Below are positions 1-13,911 of a DNA stretch of 64,000 nt, in pieces; position 1 is the stretch's first letter; every line of letters begins with the position of its first letter. The stretch is from Protonemura montana. Taxonomy: Eukaryota; Arthropoda; Insecta; Plecoptera; Nemouridae. The notes under the pieces are model-generated. The model was not told the origin of the DNA and made no database searches. It was given only the letters and a program-made list of their open reading frames with translations. Made by a program: the position numbers and the translations under genes. The stretch lies in the NCBI GenBank assembly GCA_947568835.1, contig OX387603.1:8181943-8245942 (forward strand). Reading direction: 5' to 3'.

Positions 1-2309
1 ATATTACTTGAGCCACGTCTTATGTGGCAAGCATCGCGAAGCTCTTGACTATTTGGTTGAAGACAAAATTTCACGTTTCCTATCGAGTATCTCTCAATTC
101 GATTTTGCCAGTACGGATGCCTCGGGAAATGTTCGATTCAATGAAATTCTTTGAGATCAATTCCTTTCTTTTTTCGCTTTCCTCTTTTTTTTCTCTAAGT
201 CATTATTGATCACTTAATTTGTTGTGCAGGTCAATAAAACGTCGTAAATGAGACTATTACCATTGCTCCATATCGAATTGGGAACTCGAAGCAATTCAAA
301 GGCTTGTCGACCCGGCTCACATCCCTGTTCTCGAACTATAGGATTGTTTGTTTGGTGATCACCCATCCAGTACATGACTCGGTGCTATGTTACTTAACTT
401 CGGTAATCAAACAAGAAGCAATAGGGTGTGAACAAATTCAAACTGTGCTGAATGGATACCTACGGGTCTCCGTGCAAGAGAAACGAATTAGAATTTATAT
501 GTTACACCTCTCCAAACGCAAGGTATTGGGTGTACGAAAACATACCTACACATACCCACATTCGAAATGGGTGTGATAAAATTTGTGAAATAGATGTTTA
601 TTGGTTTCTTAGCGATTACCTTCCTCGCTTCGTGCTGGAAGTAATGTCTACTTTTTCGCTCCCTAGCGGGTCATAAAATAAACAGAGGAAAAAATAACGC
701 ATCTTTTCGCACTTCACTGTTCTTCACGCCGGCTGTAATTTTACAATAGCAGAAATAAATTCTAGATAAAGTACGAGTAAACAAATGGTGCTTGTTGTGC
801 TTCATGAATTTTTATACCACACAAAATACCGTAAATACACTTCCCCGAAAAACGAGACATTTCCAAGATCTGCTTTCAATTGTATTGTACCTTTGTACGT
901 GATAAGGATAAGCAATGTACAAACAATTGAATTCAATATTCAGTATGCAGTTAATTTCCAATGCAAACCTCATCTACGGTACGACCGCAAATATAAAGGA
1001 GGTGGTAGATTCATCCTTAAGTCAATAAATTGTCCAGTTTGCATAAGATGAGTTATGAATCAGGGTAATATATTAAACGAGGGATGATATAGCTAATAGA
1101 GTGTGCGGTATAATGAGCCGCAAGTAGGTCGGACAGAGCACCAAATGAAAGATTCGAGATCAGACATGCATTTGAAGACGCCAAGCGAGATCTGAAACTT
1201 GTAACCTAGCCACCGGAATTAATATTACATGTCATGGAGTTTCATGCACATCATGAAATTGTGGTCATTATTAATGAGGAAACACAACCTATACACTAAA
1301 AGCTGTGATCATCTTAAGCAAATAGACGTAAGAAATTTGTTATGAGCTCTAAATGAAGTGAAAGGTAGGGGAAAAGGGTGGTTGTTTGGACCGACAACGA
1401 CTTTAGGAGATGGTGAAATTATTTCGCTGCCATTTTGAAGAAAATATGTACACACATGGAGTTTTTCCTGGCTGACGTGACGGAAAATGTTTACTAAACT
1501 TTTTTTTCACACCGATGATGCGGCTTTGAAAATTAAAACGGCGCTATGCGAGGAAAAAAAAAACAAGTGGTCAACTAGCAAATTTTTTAATTAAACAACT
1601 TCTGCACATCGGACGCTGATGGTTGTTTACGCTTTTCAAACAATTAATAGAGAGACATGCGTTTCGCTAAATATTTTATTAATCAACATCGCATGCAGGT
1701 AGGTATTTAAACCATACTTCACAGTAATTCTGTCAGTGTAAATTATTAGTCCGACAATTTGGTCTGCTAATATTTATAAAGCTTGTATTTCACAACGTCC
1801 GGACGTATTAGCTGGAGGTACAGTAAAATTTAGGAAACTGGTACTTACATAATTTTCCTGCCATACGCGCTCTGCACTCTGCCAGACATTTTCTTTGTCC
1901 AGGGAAATTTAAATTTAAATACGCTCGAAAGTCTATAAAGATGACAAAACATGCGATTCCACGGTGATTTTAATGGTGAATTAGAGCATTTTTAAAAAAT
2001 AGCTTAGATGTGGAATCCCACATAAAATATTGAAAGAAAGGTTATATAATCACAAAACTTTCACACAGCAGAAGCCTGATTAAATATATCGGAAAAAAAC
2101 AATAAAAAATAAAATTAGCGAAAAAAACCCGAACAGTTCGGAAACTAATTACCAATTTGCAAGAACAGGAAACTATAATATAAACGCGTTTAAATAAACA
2201 ATCCTCCAGCCGTTATTTGGGTTAATAACCATACATTCCCTTGATGATTTAGTGTAATGACCTATTACAGTAATAACAATGGAAACAGCTCTTGAATGTT
2301 ATTTCTAGA
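1..2309. other. Gene-free AT-rich stretch
   Basis: No reading frame here resembles a known protein or pairs with convincing splice sites. The only recognisable item is a short 5S-like relic near 354-410. The rest is AT-rich non-coding DNA with short homopolymers. Confidence 0.55.
354..410 (-). repeat. Relic of 5S rRNA-derived SINE head
   Basis: The stretch with the order GGTGATCACCCATCCAGTAC ... TTACTTAACTTCGGTAATC is a diverged copy of the 5S-like core seen in the better-preserved SINE copies at 2664 and 50896. On the minus strand it keeps the 5S internal-promoter order (GAAGTTAAG, then GATGGGTGA). Nothing of the SINE tail is recognisable. It could instead be a 5S rRNA pseudogene fragment. 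Confidence 0.5.
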
Positions 2310-2590
2310 TCTCGATGAGGTTTCCCTCCATCGTCGCCTTCCCTCTCCACTCCACGTCCGATTCCATTAATCAACGTGGAAATAATTGCAAGTTCGCACA
2401 CGCCGCTAAGTGTTTAATTACTGGAAGGCATTGTCGAGAGGGCCGCGCCTTCTTCGAACCAACTCCTCAAGTCAGCGGGAGAACACCTCTAAATCAACGT
2501 CATTTTGTCAATAGTTTTCACGTCGCCGTCGGCACGCACAAGCGGAACTTTGCTCGTTTATTTCAAGATCATTACCTCTCCAAATGCTAA
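2310..2590. promoter_or_regulatory. Candidate conserved non-coding element (tentative)
   Basis: A compositionally distinct block of higher GC sits inside AT-rich DNA. It contains several homeodomain-type TAAT cores (CCATTAATCA, TTTAATTACT, CTAATTGG). A 91-codon plus-strand frame runs across it but has no recognisable domain, so a coding role is not supported. The regulatory reading is inferred from texture alone. Confidence 0.2.
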
Positions 2591-2663
2591 TTGGGTTGGG
2601 AATACATTCGATTTAAACACATTCAAGTTGTCCATTTGGAAGAAAGTTTGAGTTTGGTATACT

Positions 2664-3106
2664 TATTAGTATTATTTGTGGTGTTTAACGACGCACTGTT
2701 TTGACAACTGGCCCTGCGGCACTGGTCTAATTGCGTCGGTGAATGAGTGGATGATGATGAGGATGATGATGCACCTAACCTAGCCTAGAAGGGAGGAGGG
2801 GAAACCCGGTACCGGCACGTAGCCTACTCCTGTCGAAAAGCACCAAGGGGACCACCGGCTTCACGTCCCTTCCGAAGGACGGTACAACTAGAACAGCAGG
2901 ATTCCTCCACAAATCCATGCTGTCGAGAGGTTGATAAGCAAGGCGAATGAAGTTGCTGTACTAAATTTCATCCCTCCAACCTCTCTCCCGAACAGAACTG
3001 GTCATGTGTATAATGGTCACCCATTCAATACCTGACTCAGCGCGGTGTTGCTTAACTTCGGTGATCCAACGAGAACCGGTGTTTCCAACACGCCAAACCG
3101 TTCGGT
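2664..3106 (-). repeat. Full-length 5S rRNA-derived SINE (SINE3 type), copy 1
   Basis: On the minus strand the element begins with a 5S rRNA-like head: CACCGGTTCTCGT, then ATCACCGAAGTTAAGCAACA, then AATGGGTGACC, which match the 5S internal promoter region. A unique body follows, and it ends in a short ATAATA-type tail. It is flanked by an 11-bp direct repeat, TTTGGTATACT, at 2653-2663 and 3107-3117, which is the target-site duplication expected of LINE-mediated insertion. A near-identical copy lies at 50896-51308 and truncated copies lie at 13741, 34154 and 59109. Confidence 0.88.
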
Positions 3107-5097
3107 TTTGGTATACTAAAACTTTTCAAGGAATAGGTAAAATAATGTGTTTCGTTGTTGTGTGAAGAACTGATCAGCCTCTATGTCCACGCTATCTTGA
3201 GTCAACCACTTTATGACGGACTTTCTTACTTTATATAGCCACTACAATCCGCTCAAACCGGACAAAAACCAAGAAACACATCCATCCCCTCGCAATTTAC
3301 TGACAGTGGCTTACCCACTCAAACATACCACGTCCTAGAGACAATTGGGATATCCCAAACTTCCAGTCTGACCTAACTTACTGAAATATTGATGAGATGA
3401 CCGACGCCCATCAATAATTAAACTAAGAAGGCAGTATCTTCAGATCGGTAGAATGTTATTTAAGACTTTTCCTTTAAGGCCAACTTGTACGCATGCATCA
3501 GTCTCGATATTGGAAGACCTCAAGTCCCGGAGGGCGAACTCGCGCGTGAGAGGCTGGCTTATGGTGCTGTGTACCCGAGGTGGCCTGAGCCACGCTATCT
3601 GAGGCACTTCAAGGAAAGAGGGGAACTCCCGGGATGCAAAGGTGAGAGTGCAAGTGGTCGGATGAGTGTTATGTTATCATATATCCTGATATGCAAAAAA
3701 CCAATTCGCTATTTCCTTTTTCCAATAAAAGATGAGCACTCTTGATAAAAATACGCGGGAGTTCTGAAAAGCATGTAGTCAAAATATTGATCCTGATTCC
3801 TGGCACGTTTCTTGGATTAAAAACCGACGCGTTCTACAGCGCCGCGTGGATTACAAGAGAACCTTTAGCCCGGGGTTAAATTTTTTATCTCATCTCGTTT
3901 GGGATGCAATATGTAAGTGGCTAGAGATCATCCCAAAGCACGCAGGAAATTGGTCAAAGCATGAGATCGTCTCACAAGGCCGAAAAATGGATATCCGATC
4001 TTCTTTAATATTTGCGTGCTTTTCACTGTTTTAAAACGTTTGTGTGGTCGTGTGCTTTTAGTAGCTTTTAAACCGCAGCAGTAGCACGTGCAGCAGATGA
4101 ATCTTTCGGAAGTAAAACAACCTTAACCTTCCAATGAAGAGGAAATAATGTTCACTCGCTCCTCATGGTGGCTGTTATTCCAACCTGGCACTAGCTTTAA
4201 AGCAATGAAAAATGCATTTCATTGCATACGGAAATGCAATTGTTCTTGATTGCCTCGGCAAAGCCATTTCACTTTACAACTACACCAGGATTACTTGGAA
4301 ATGACACATTTTATTACCATTCCAACCTTTCAAATTGACCTACATGACTAAGCTATAACAAGTTTTTCCATTTATATTATTTTTATCTGTATCGAAACAT
4401 ATTTTGTAAAACGGATTACTCTGTCAAACGATTAATAGATTTTCATTCCATCAATTCAATTTTGATCTTCCAGTGCTTCGCTGTAGACACTGGAAAATGT
4501 GACACACTTTCCATCACTTTCTTTGCTCATTCCAATCCTTGACGCTCGCGTCTCATGAGACAATCGAGCCGACGGAAAAAGCGTCAGTCGACAAGCATTG
4601 TTCCGCACGTTCTAAAATTCAAACGGGCTGTTCTCCGTTTTCTGATCATGCGCACGATTGTCTTCTTCTGCTACGCCATTAAAATGCCACTCACGAATCA
4701 GTTTGGCTAGCGAAGAAAACTGCTCGGTTCGATTGATGTCAGCGAACGAGTCGAGTCTTGAACTAACTTCGCGAAGTTATTCTACACTTCGCACTTTGCC
4801 CGTCGCTGTTGACACGGTGTCGGAGAGCGCGGCGATTAGTACCACGTTAAATATTGAAACTCGGCTCTTTTAACGAGTAATTTGGTAGTAATTCGAAATC
4901 GAACAAGTCTGAACGTTCAATTTGTCAATCACGCATAGCACAAAAAAAAAAAAAAAAATGGTGTGTGAAATGAAGCGAATTCATTTCTAAATTCGGTTCA
5001 ACTCGTGAGTTCTAATCGCATATCGTTTACATAACTATCCGCTACTAGTTACCTAAAGGAACCGGATCCAGAAAACAGAGATGATGTTAACCCTCAT

Positions 5098-5215
5098 GTA
5101 TCTGGGGATAAAGTTGTTATCACCATGGTAACAATAACTTGAAATCTAGACACGCTGTTTGTGATTGGTTGATAATATTTATCACCATGGTAACAATAAC
5201 TAACAATCTTGAAAT
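5098..5215. repeat. Palindromic X-box-like repeat, copy 1
   Basis: Two copies of ATCACCATGGTAACAATAAC lie about 60 bp apart, with TGTGATTGGTTGAT between them. The palindrome CCATGG flanked by GTTA/TAAC resembles the RFX-factor X-box (general form GTTNCCATGGNAAC). ATTGG is an inverted CCAAT box. A second copy of the same assembly is at 25880-25975, so this is a dispersed repeat, perhaps a MITE, rather than a unique promoter. Confidence 0.5.
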
Positions 5216-6449
5216 TCTTTCTTATATTTACTTGGACCTTACATGCATTTACCTTCAAACTTTTCTAAAGTTAAAAAATTAAAAATAATAATACGCTCAA
5301 ATGTATTTGTAGTTATAGGTTAAAATTTACTCTTTATATGAACCTAATTCAGTATTACAATTGTGTTTGTGCTAATAATTAGCTATATGTTACTCTGAAT
5401 AAATTCTTTGTTCACCAATAACTTTTCTGGGCTAAAAACCCACATTTTCAGAAAATACTTTCAAACTACCAATTTCACCATTAAAATCGTGGGATCCAGC
5501 AACCGGTAACAAAACAAGTTAAGCCTTCACACAAAAATATATTTATATAAATCGTCCTGCCCCACAATTGGCAGGATTTTATTTATTCAGATCAAAATAC
5601 ATATCCACACCGCGCGCAGCGGTGATCGCGCACTGAATATTCAAGCAGAGTATCAGCGTTTTCGGGCACGTCAACCACTTGTTCGGTGAAAAAGGGTCAT
5701 TTCGCCCTTTTTGCTGCCCAATAATGCTTGCACTAAATCCCCACGGGTCACGATGAAAACACAAGAACAGCGCACTGCAACCAAACATATTATTATTTTA
5801 TAGCATTTAGAATTTTGATGCATTAAAAGTTGAGTTCCATTCGTTCTCGAATACGTAATGCAATTCCTAATAACGTCAAACCAGAAACCACACACATGTG
5901 ATAATTTAATGAGCATTCGTGTTCTTGTGCACATACAATACCTGAACGCGAGTGCGGGTTCGAGCCTCGAAATAGAGCGTTGTAAAACAGCGACATGCTA
6001 GAGCTGCACATTATCTAGCTCGTGCAATCATTATGATAGAGAGTATTCAGTATAGTGCTAAACCAACCTTCCAGCCGACGGTGCAATTACTTATAAACGT
6101 AATTAATTCGATCTTAATTGATAGGGGCTCTGCTCCACAATGGAATTGTCTGCACCGATCAGTTATAATCATAGTATGATCATCGACGTCATCAGCTGGT
6201 TCGCAGGCGATAGAATTGGATCAGCATGCTGTCGCTGAGGGGCCTTGATCACTTGTAAATGTCCTGTGTACCCTCCCAAATATAATCAAGAGTTTGATGT
6301 ACTGATTTTGTAATAAATCATTACTAGTCGCGACTTTATGAATTTACAAAGTATCTCCATAATTTATTTAAATAGTTTTTAAGGTTATTGTATCATCCTT
6401 TCACTGACAGCTTGCACCAAATGGTTTAGTAGAGGAAACCTGGTGTCGC

Positions 6450-6520
6450 TTCGAAGTTAGGCAAGGCTGCACAGTTCGTTAATTGGTGACCATCACACTT
6501 ATGTGGGAGAGAGAATGAAG
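6450..6520 (+). repeat. Degenerate 5S-SINE core relic
   Basis: CGAAGTTAGGCAAGGCTGCA is followed by TTGGTGACCATCACAC and a GGGAGAGAG run, in the same order as the head of the 5S-derived SINE. It is heavily diverged, so identification rests on the order of short matches. Confidence 0.35.
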
Positions 6521-9500
6521 GGATACGATTAGGCCTAGGATAATTTATTTGTAGGATAATTACTTATTTATCATTATTTTTAGTCTTGAACCGCTATGAG
6601 ATTTTGCTTGATGGTTGTCCATTGATATACACTGACATTTGTCTCATTGAAACCACTTACAACAATTGCAGGCATTGACAGAGAAGAAGTAGTATTGTCG
6701 ACATCAATAAAAATCAAGGAATCGCAGGGCGAGCTAAGTTTATAGGTAAACACTATCCAGCCTGCAATTTTCCCGCGTATCAGTTTCACATTCATTCCTT
6801 TCATAAACTTTCTACCATTCCTCAGATTTCTTTTCTCAACTTCAATTTATTCCATTATTCCATTCCTTTTTTCGTCAACCCATTCCTTTTTTTCCATAAA
6901 CCCATTCCGATTTTATCCCAGATTCAATCCTTTCAATATATTTATGTATCCACGTTTTACGAGCTGGATTAGTGAAGAAATCCCTGGCGTTTGCGTTGTA
7001 ACCATGTCCTTCGCGAGGACTGCTGTCGGTCGGGTTAGTTTTCACGGCATTGCATGCATTTAGCTTGCTCAGAGAATCACCACTTCTCTCGATTATCACG
7101 GTCATACTAAACATACTAATATTCACATTAATATTCCTCGTTGCCTCATTATGACATTAGTATCACATGGCCATTAGAAACCCACAATGCGTCGTTAAAC
7201 ACCATTACTCAGTTAAACCACAGAAGATTTTGTATTATCAAAATACCTTTGCATCAGAACAGTCGTGTTGTAAGTACGTCAATTCGCTCCGAAGAGCACC
7301 ACCTATTTACGCCGAGTATCAAGTAAATCCGCCCTGGAAGTTTTATACTAGCAGTAAACCTATGCATAGAGACTTCAGGACTTCAGGATCTTTAGCCTTC
7401 CGCCCAAATCTCTGTTAGTTTTGTGTTCAGATGCTCTAGAACATTATAGTCTTCGCAGTAGTGAATACAGAAGCCGGCAGTTCATTACTATTTTAACAGT
7501 CAAGTCTTGTGCTGTTCGTGGCTCCAACGCCAGCTGCATACTCGGGGAAACGCTGGAAACTCGACGAGATCTGCGTTGCAATCACAGACCACGGAGCGAA
7601 TACTTTTTCACAGAAAGCGAACAGCTTTGTTTCGTATATCATCGTAGATACGCTATGAGAGCATAGTTTATTCATGAAATATCCAAATGGGAAAAACTGA
7701 AAAAGATCCAAGTTCGCAGTGGGAGTTTGAACGGTTTTTTAAGCAGACCCGGCACCTCCACCACCTACGCTAGAGCAATTTTTAGATGGTTGGCTAGCAT
7801 CACTACATCGCAGAGAGTACACAATTACTGCTAGCCGTTTCGCAATTTTTTCGCTGGACGGTGGCCACACATGGTTTTTGTCATCAGTCAGCTGCGTTGT
7901 ATCGTTTAATCAATCACAAAGCGTTATTTTTAACGCTCTAGAGCAGCGTGGTACAAACATTTCTCTCCTGGGTGAAAAGTTAAACTTTCTATGGTGGTGG
8001 CTGTTCGTATATAATTTTTATAATCAATTTAATACATAATTTATCAAATTACAAAGCCCATAAAAGGTCAATTTTTTTTATCACCTTTTGCGTAGCTTTA
8101 TAAAGACTTGTAATTCGAGTCTGGTGCAGTCTAGCTGAGATTAGGTCGCATTTTTCACTGCTGTACTCTGAAAATGTCACGATAATCTTTAGCAGAACGG
8201 CAGCCTCCTATGCAGCAGTCCGCTCCATCTGCAGAAGGGCAGCGAGCTGCGGGTGATTGTCTCATCACTCATACGTCACTCTGACAGCTCCCCCTCCCCC
8301 TCTCTAACCCAGCAGGTACGAACCGGGCGGTACCGATTACAGTATCGATCTCACAGCAGCAAATTCCGTAATCATGGATAAATGTTCAGATGTTGTTCAT
8401 TTTACATAATTGAGGAAAGTTGGTGTATTTTGGCTCCACCACATGAGTTTTCTCACATTATTATTGCGAAGATTTCCTCTAATGATCGATTATAATTTGT
8501 TTTAAGTCTATAATTGTATCAATCTTCATGGAAACACCTGAACCATCAGACTAACATCGAGCGGCGAGACACATCATGAGTTGACTCGGGTTATGTCACC
8601 ATTTTATTGGAATTAAAAACTTTGAGCAAGCTGAAGTTGTCTCACACACATGCTGTAATTTAACCCTGTTAGATAATCTTACAGCTTATATACTCCCAAA
8701 AAAAGAAGCGACTGTCTCAGCTTGGGGACGTACCATGGGTTAGATTTGGGAACTTCGTGCAGAAGGCAACCGGTATTGAGACTAGAATGCAAAAATGTGC
8801 AAAGGGTGCACAAATAGATCACGTTTTGCTATAGAATCGGGCGGCGTTGTAAAAAAAAAAATAAATAAATAAAAGAAAATGCAAATTTAGAAATTAACCT
8901 AAAAACTAAGGAAACAGCTTTTACATTGCAGATCCACGTTTATTTACTTTGGGATGTGATCTGCGTATCAATAGATACGTAAAATGTTTGAATGCGTCTA
9001 TAAAATATGAACGTAGGTTATAACCCGTGCTGCTTCCATTGGTAAAGGGCTGGAATTGCTAGAAGGGCTAGAAAGAGTAGAAGGGCGATGAAGTAACGTT
9101 TTTCAGCGGTTTCTTTTGAATGTACTTCCCACTTTGCACGAGCTCTAAGAATGTCTTGAAAAGTCGCGCAATTTGTTGAAGTGCTAGCACCATTGCAGTG
9201 CCAACGGCTGTAATAGTAAGTACATGTTTACGAATAAAGCGTTTCAGCGGGAGCGTATGTTCGCGCGAATCGCTCTCCGATAAATACCATACCTTTGCAT
9301 CTCTTCCGCTCTCTCGTTGTCACTTGCCGTCTTCTTTGTCGTCGCACGGTGCTTGCTGGCATAGAATAGAGGTAGGTCAACCTTCCCGGATTCTTACCTT
9401 TAAAGTGTAAAAATCCGTGCCTTCTCATACAATTTTCTGTCTCGCGATAAATTTGATAGAAATGGAGAGGAAAACTTACGCGAATATGTTTCTCACACAA

Positions 9501-12500
9501 CAGAGATTTTCGTTCTTTCTTATTAAGTCTCTGTTGCCTTCAATACATTTACTTTTTACCGAAAAAAAGTGTCGTTTCGGAGATTGGAGCGCCGCCCGTT
9601 AAAGGTATCGCGTCGCGACGCTGGGCTAAGTAGCGCTATTCAAGCGGAACTAAGCCATTTGAATTCTACTTCGAAGTTCGAATTCCCCTGCGGTAGAAAT
9701 GTTGGGATTTGCAGCTGGAAAACGCTACGTATCTGCATCGACTAATTCTGTGACTTTTGAAGCTCATACGTTTACGAATGAAGTATTATCGGATGGTTCC
9801 ACGTGACTTGCTAATCATTCTCTAGTAATTGATTTGAAAAGTATGGAATCCGATTGGGAATTTCCTGCTACTTCTGTCCGAAGCTGGCTTAAAGTAGAAA
9901 AGATAGCTCCAGCTCTCGAACCGACGCGAGAAAAAGTAGGCATATCGTGAACGGGACGGGAGAGATTACTCTCATCAATAGCGCCACAGGGCGGATTGAA
10001 AAGGCCCGATTGAGGTGTCGGATAAGAGCTCATTCTTACTTCCAACTCTACTTGTTACAATACCGATTCGTTTCGACTTGATTCCTAACTGACTTTATGA
10101 AAAATGTACTTGGAAAATGTCTCTATCTTGCTTTTGTGCACGTTCAATTAATTTTGGCACCGGCAGTTTCCTGCTTGAACATTTAGTGTTTGTTTCCATC
10201 GTAAATAAAATTTAATAATGACAAAAAAAATGTAATCGTGTTAGGTACGCTACTTTTAATGAGTTCCTACACATACCACAAAAAAATATAAGAAATTTCT
10301 TAAAAACTAATAAACTTGTGTGAAATGACTTAATATTCAAAAATTATTATCTAGATAAATATTTCCTCCACTAATTGGGTCTCAAGAGCAAGAAATAATC
10401 TAATGAAAAATTAAACGAAGTGAAATAAATTCTATAAGTCAGTGCTCGTTAACGTGTTGATTTTGAGAAATGTTTTCGCACAGATCTCTAAAGCACTTCA
10501 TAGAGAAAAGACCGCGAAATGAAAATCGTTATTTCAGCGAGGGAAATGATAATAACGTAGATGTGTGTCGTCGGCGTGTGCAGCATTCCTAGCAGATCGA
10601 AGCTAGCAGTGCTTGAAAATAGGCTTCCATGAAATCGAGATCTATACATCATGCAGCATGACACAGACTTTGTGATAATCATTTCACTCGCAAAGAAGAT
10701 CCACGTGTAACAGCAGAACTCTATGAAGAATAACTGCATCCACACATTTCCACTTGCCATGTTTCCTTTTCCCTCTAGTGGAAATTTCATCTCCTGAGTT
10801 TTCATATTTGTTTTTGTTAGTGCATGTGAAGATTGAATGCGTTCACAACTGTCTCATCATATGAGGGTCGAAACAACGTGAGCTTTACTCTCAAACCGTC
10901 TGCAAGAATTCAGGACACAAGAATCATGTCGTAACGTAACACTTAGTTTCGGAAACTATCTTATCCTTCAGAGTTCAATCACAAGCTGGGAAATGTGCTG
11001 GGTCAAGTTGATACCACCATATACTATTGTCGAGAACTTTGAATCACCAATTGCTTAGTCCCGACATTTCAGACCGCGTTCGGTTTAAACGCCGTTTGGG
11101 GCGACGCAAACTTTCCTCCAACCATTTTCAGGTTTGCGCTCGTCTAGTTTAAGTAGAAGCAATCAAGAATTTCAAAATTGTTCTTCATTTTCGTACATAA
11201 ATCAACGAACAGTGACACGCTGAGAATTTAGAAAATTCATTTAATCTCACAGAATGAAAAAGTGATTTGTTTATAATATAAATATTTAATTAAACTGTCA
11301 TCGATATTAAATTCATAATATATATTGAAGGAAATGTAATGCATCGGTACTGAGTAACTAGCCTATAAACGCACGGAAAAACAAAACTAAAATAATGAAT
11401 CGCTCTCCTTATCCTATAACCATTGGATTTTCACTTTTCCTATTCCAGTACAGTAGGTTTACTCAACAGAAAAATCCAGTACACTGCAGTGTACTTAATA
11501 ATTCTATACAATCTAGCTTGATGTTAGTTTTTGGGTCGCTATTAGCAACACAGTACCACTATTTGTTTGATCTGTTTGATTGAATAATAAATAAAATAAA
11601 AGGGGTACAATTATTGATCCCTGCGAGACTCCTAGGTTCAGAGCGTAACTGTTTCTGTGTCTCATGGAGTGCAGCGACATTTTATTTTTAAACTTGAGAC
11701 ATTGATGGTCCACTGCTGCTTTAAGTAAGAAGCCACATTAAGCTCGCATTGTGTTCAGCCCATTTTTGTTTGCTCCTCGTAAATGGAAATTCAGAAATTC
11801 AACAGAAAACTTGAGCTACTTCATCTCATGCCAAACTATTTTAGAAGCATCAAGTTGAACAGAAAAACATTGACTACCCAATTTAGACCCCTAAACACTT
11901 TTACACCCTCTATCCATTGTATTATGATAAATCTATTCCAGACAACGGAACGGCAGGTCGCGCATGACAAGTTTCTTGCCTCACGCAGCTACAGATGTCG
12001 CTCAAAGTCTTCGCTTTGTCTAATCTTCCGCTGTCACATTTACATGCATATAGGGCGCTAGCAAATTTATTCTATCGTTTTGGTTCTATAGTAGGTATAT
12101 TAATTAATTTCATTTCACGCCTACATGTTCTCGAATAAAGGGAAGTACGCATTTAATACAACAAGCGCATAATTGTAATGTAATATGTCTTTGCATGAGA
12201 GTCGAGACACATCATTTCTCATGTCAGCAATCCTTAATAGATCAGCCATTAACACAAGTCCTCGTGGCTCTTTCTGTCGCTGTGATTTCACTGTCACTGT
12301 CACACGCTTCAGCGTCAGGCATCTTAAGTACATATAACTTCGTAAAGAAAAGAGGAGGATATCTTGCCTCGCCGCCCAGGGAAAATACACGAGGATGATG
12401 TTAGAGAGCATAAGAGCACAGAGCGTAGACCATGAGAGGTTGGCTTACATCGATCCAACTCCTAGTTGAAATTCGCGTCAGTAATCTTGGAAAAGTGGTC

Positions 12501-13740
12501 GATTTCAGTGGAAGTTTGGCGTCCCGCGAACCACGACACCGATCGGTGACGTATCGACGTCGTTAGAATGTTAGCGTCGGTTCTTCTTTGTGGCGCCTTT
12601 CTTAAGGACTTGAGAAGAGACAGCTCCTTGAAGAATGTGCGCAGTCGTTAGTGGTTGACGCTTCGATGGATGTGTTGTACATTTTTAACACGTGGCTGAA
12701 ATAATTCCGTTCTATAGACACTGTGCGCGGTAATATTTCTTGTTTAATATTTTTTATGCTGTTACATAGGAAAGGCTAACGTTTGCCAAAACAAAAGGTA
12801 GGAATTTAAAGCTTTAAATGCGTGGATTGTAGAATATGGTAATGGCATTGGCCTCTACCAGAATAAAAAGAGAAATTAACAGAGACGGTAAAGAAATAAT
12901 CTGAACGCTACGCTATCTGTATTCCGTTTAAGGTTTTACAAAAAACAAAAATGTAACACGAGTCTGGTGAACGTGACTTATAGAAAAGTTCATCTTCGTT
13001 TTGCCACCACGGTTTCTAGGTTACTTATCTAGGCAGCCCGGGTGTGATTGAATAGAAGAGAAAATGACAAGGATATGACCAGAACTAAATCCATAAAAAA
13101 TTGGCACTCGTCTGATTTCCCCCGTTGTTCCTCAGCGTTGCACTTTAGGATGAAGAGTCAAAGAAACTGAGAAAATTATTCTATGGTGATCTAAGAATGA
13201 CGAATAGAAAGCATGTCGCTATCCTTGCAGTATACAATTTGAAAAGTGCACAGATCGGTTGTCAATAATGTCAAAGAACATTTGGAAAACGCATAAAACC
13301 CATCGCTTTTTCGAGTTTTCATTGTGATTTGTCGACTGTGGAAACTTGAAAAGTGTGGGGAAATGAATCACATCGAGGTCCACGCCATTCTTTGTGTTCG
13401 CTAGGCCATTGGTGAAAAACACCACAAACACTTGAGAGAGAATTTTTAAATTTTGAAATTCGAGAATTTAGAATCTGGAGCCTTAACTTGACGCAGTGTT
13501 TTATGAAAATAAGTTCCACTTCAATGTTGGCTTTTAAAGTACTTATACATAAACCATGCACTCACACTGCTGTGTTAATATAAAGAGAATTACATTACTA
13601 CTGTAGTTCTTAATTCCTCAGAGATTGTTCCACGTTAAAAGAAGACACAATGACAAAAAAGACAAAAAACTACACCGACCCCAGCGCTCTATGAATGTCC
13701 CTTGTAAGACTACTTCTTGATAGACATAACGACACAATAT

Positions 13741-13911
13741 CTCCACAAATCCATTCTGTTGAGAGGTTGATAAGCAAGGCGTGTGAAGTTGCTGCACTAA
13801 CTTTCATCCCTTCAACCTCTCTCCCGGACAGAACTGGTCATGTGTATGACGGTTACCTAATCAATACCTGACCCAGCGCAGTGTTGCTTAACTTCGGTGA
13901 TCTCACGAGCC
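13741..13911 (-). repeat. Truncated 5S rRNA-derived SINE, copy 2
   Basis: It matches the head half of copy 1: CCTCTCTCCCGGACAGAACTG, then CTTAACTTCGGTGATC when read on plus. It lacks both the distal tail and the extreme 5S end. Like copies 1, 3 and 4 it lies in minus orientation. Confidence 0.8.

Larger units (their letters stand above)
3118..13740. other. Long gene-free stretch
   Basis: No supported gene in about 10.6 kb. All reading frames are short (the longest about 105 codons, at 10488-10805 minus), lack recognisable domains and do not chain through splice sites. It contains the X-box-like repeat at 5098-5215, a 5S-like relic near 6450 and a poly-A run near 4942. Short GC-richer patches near 8200-8340 and 9200-9400 remain unexplained. 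Confidence 0.5.
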
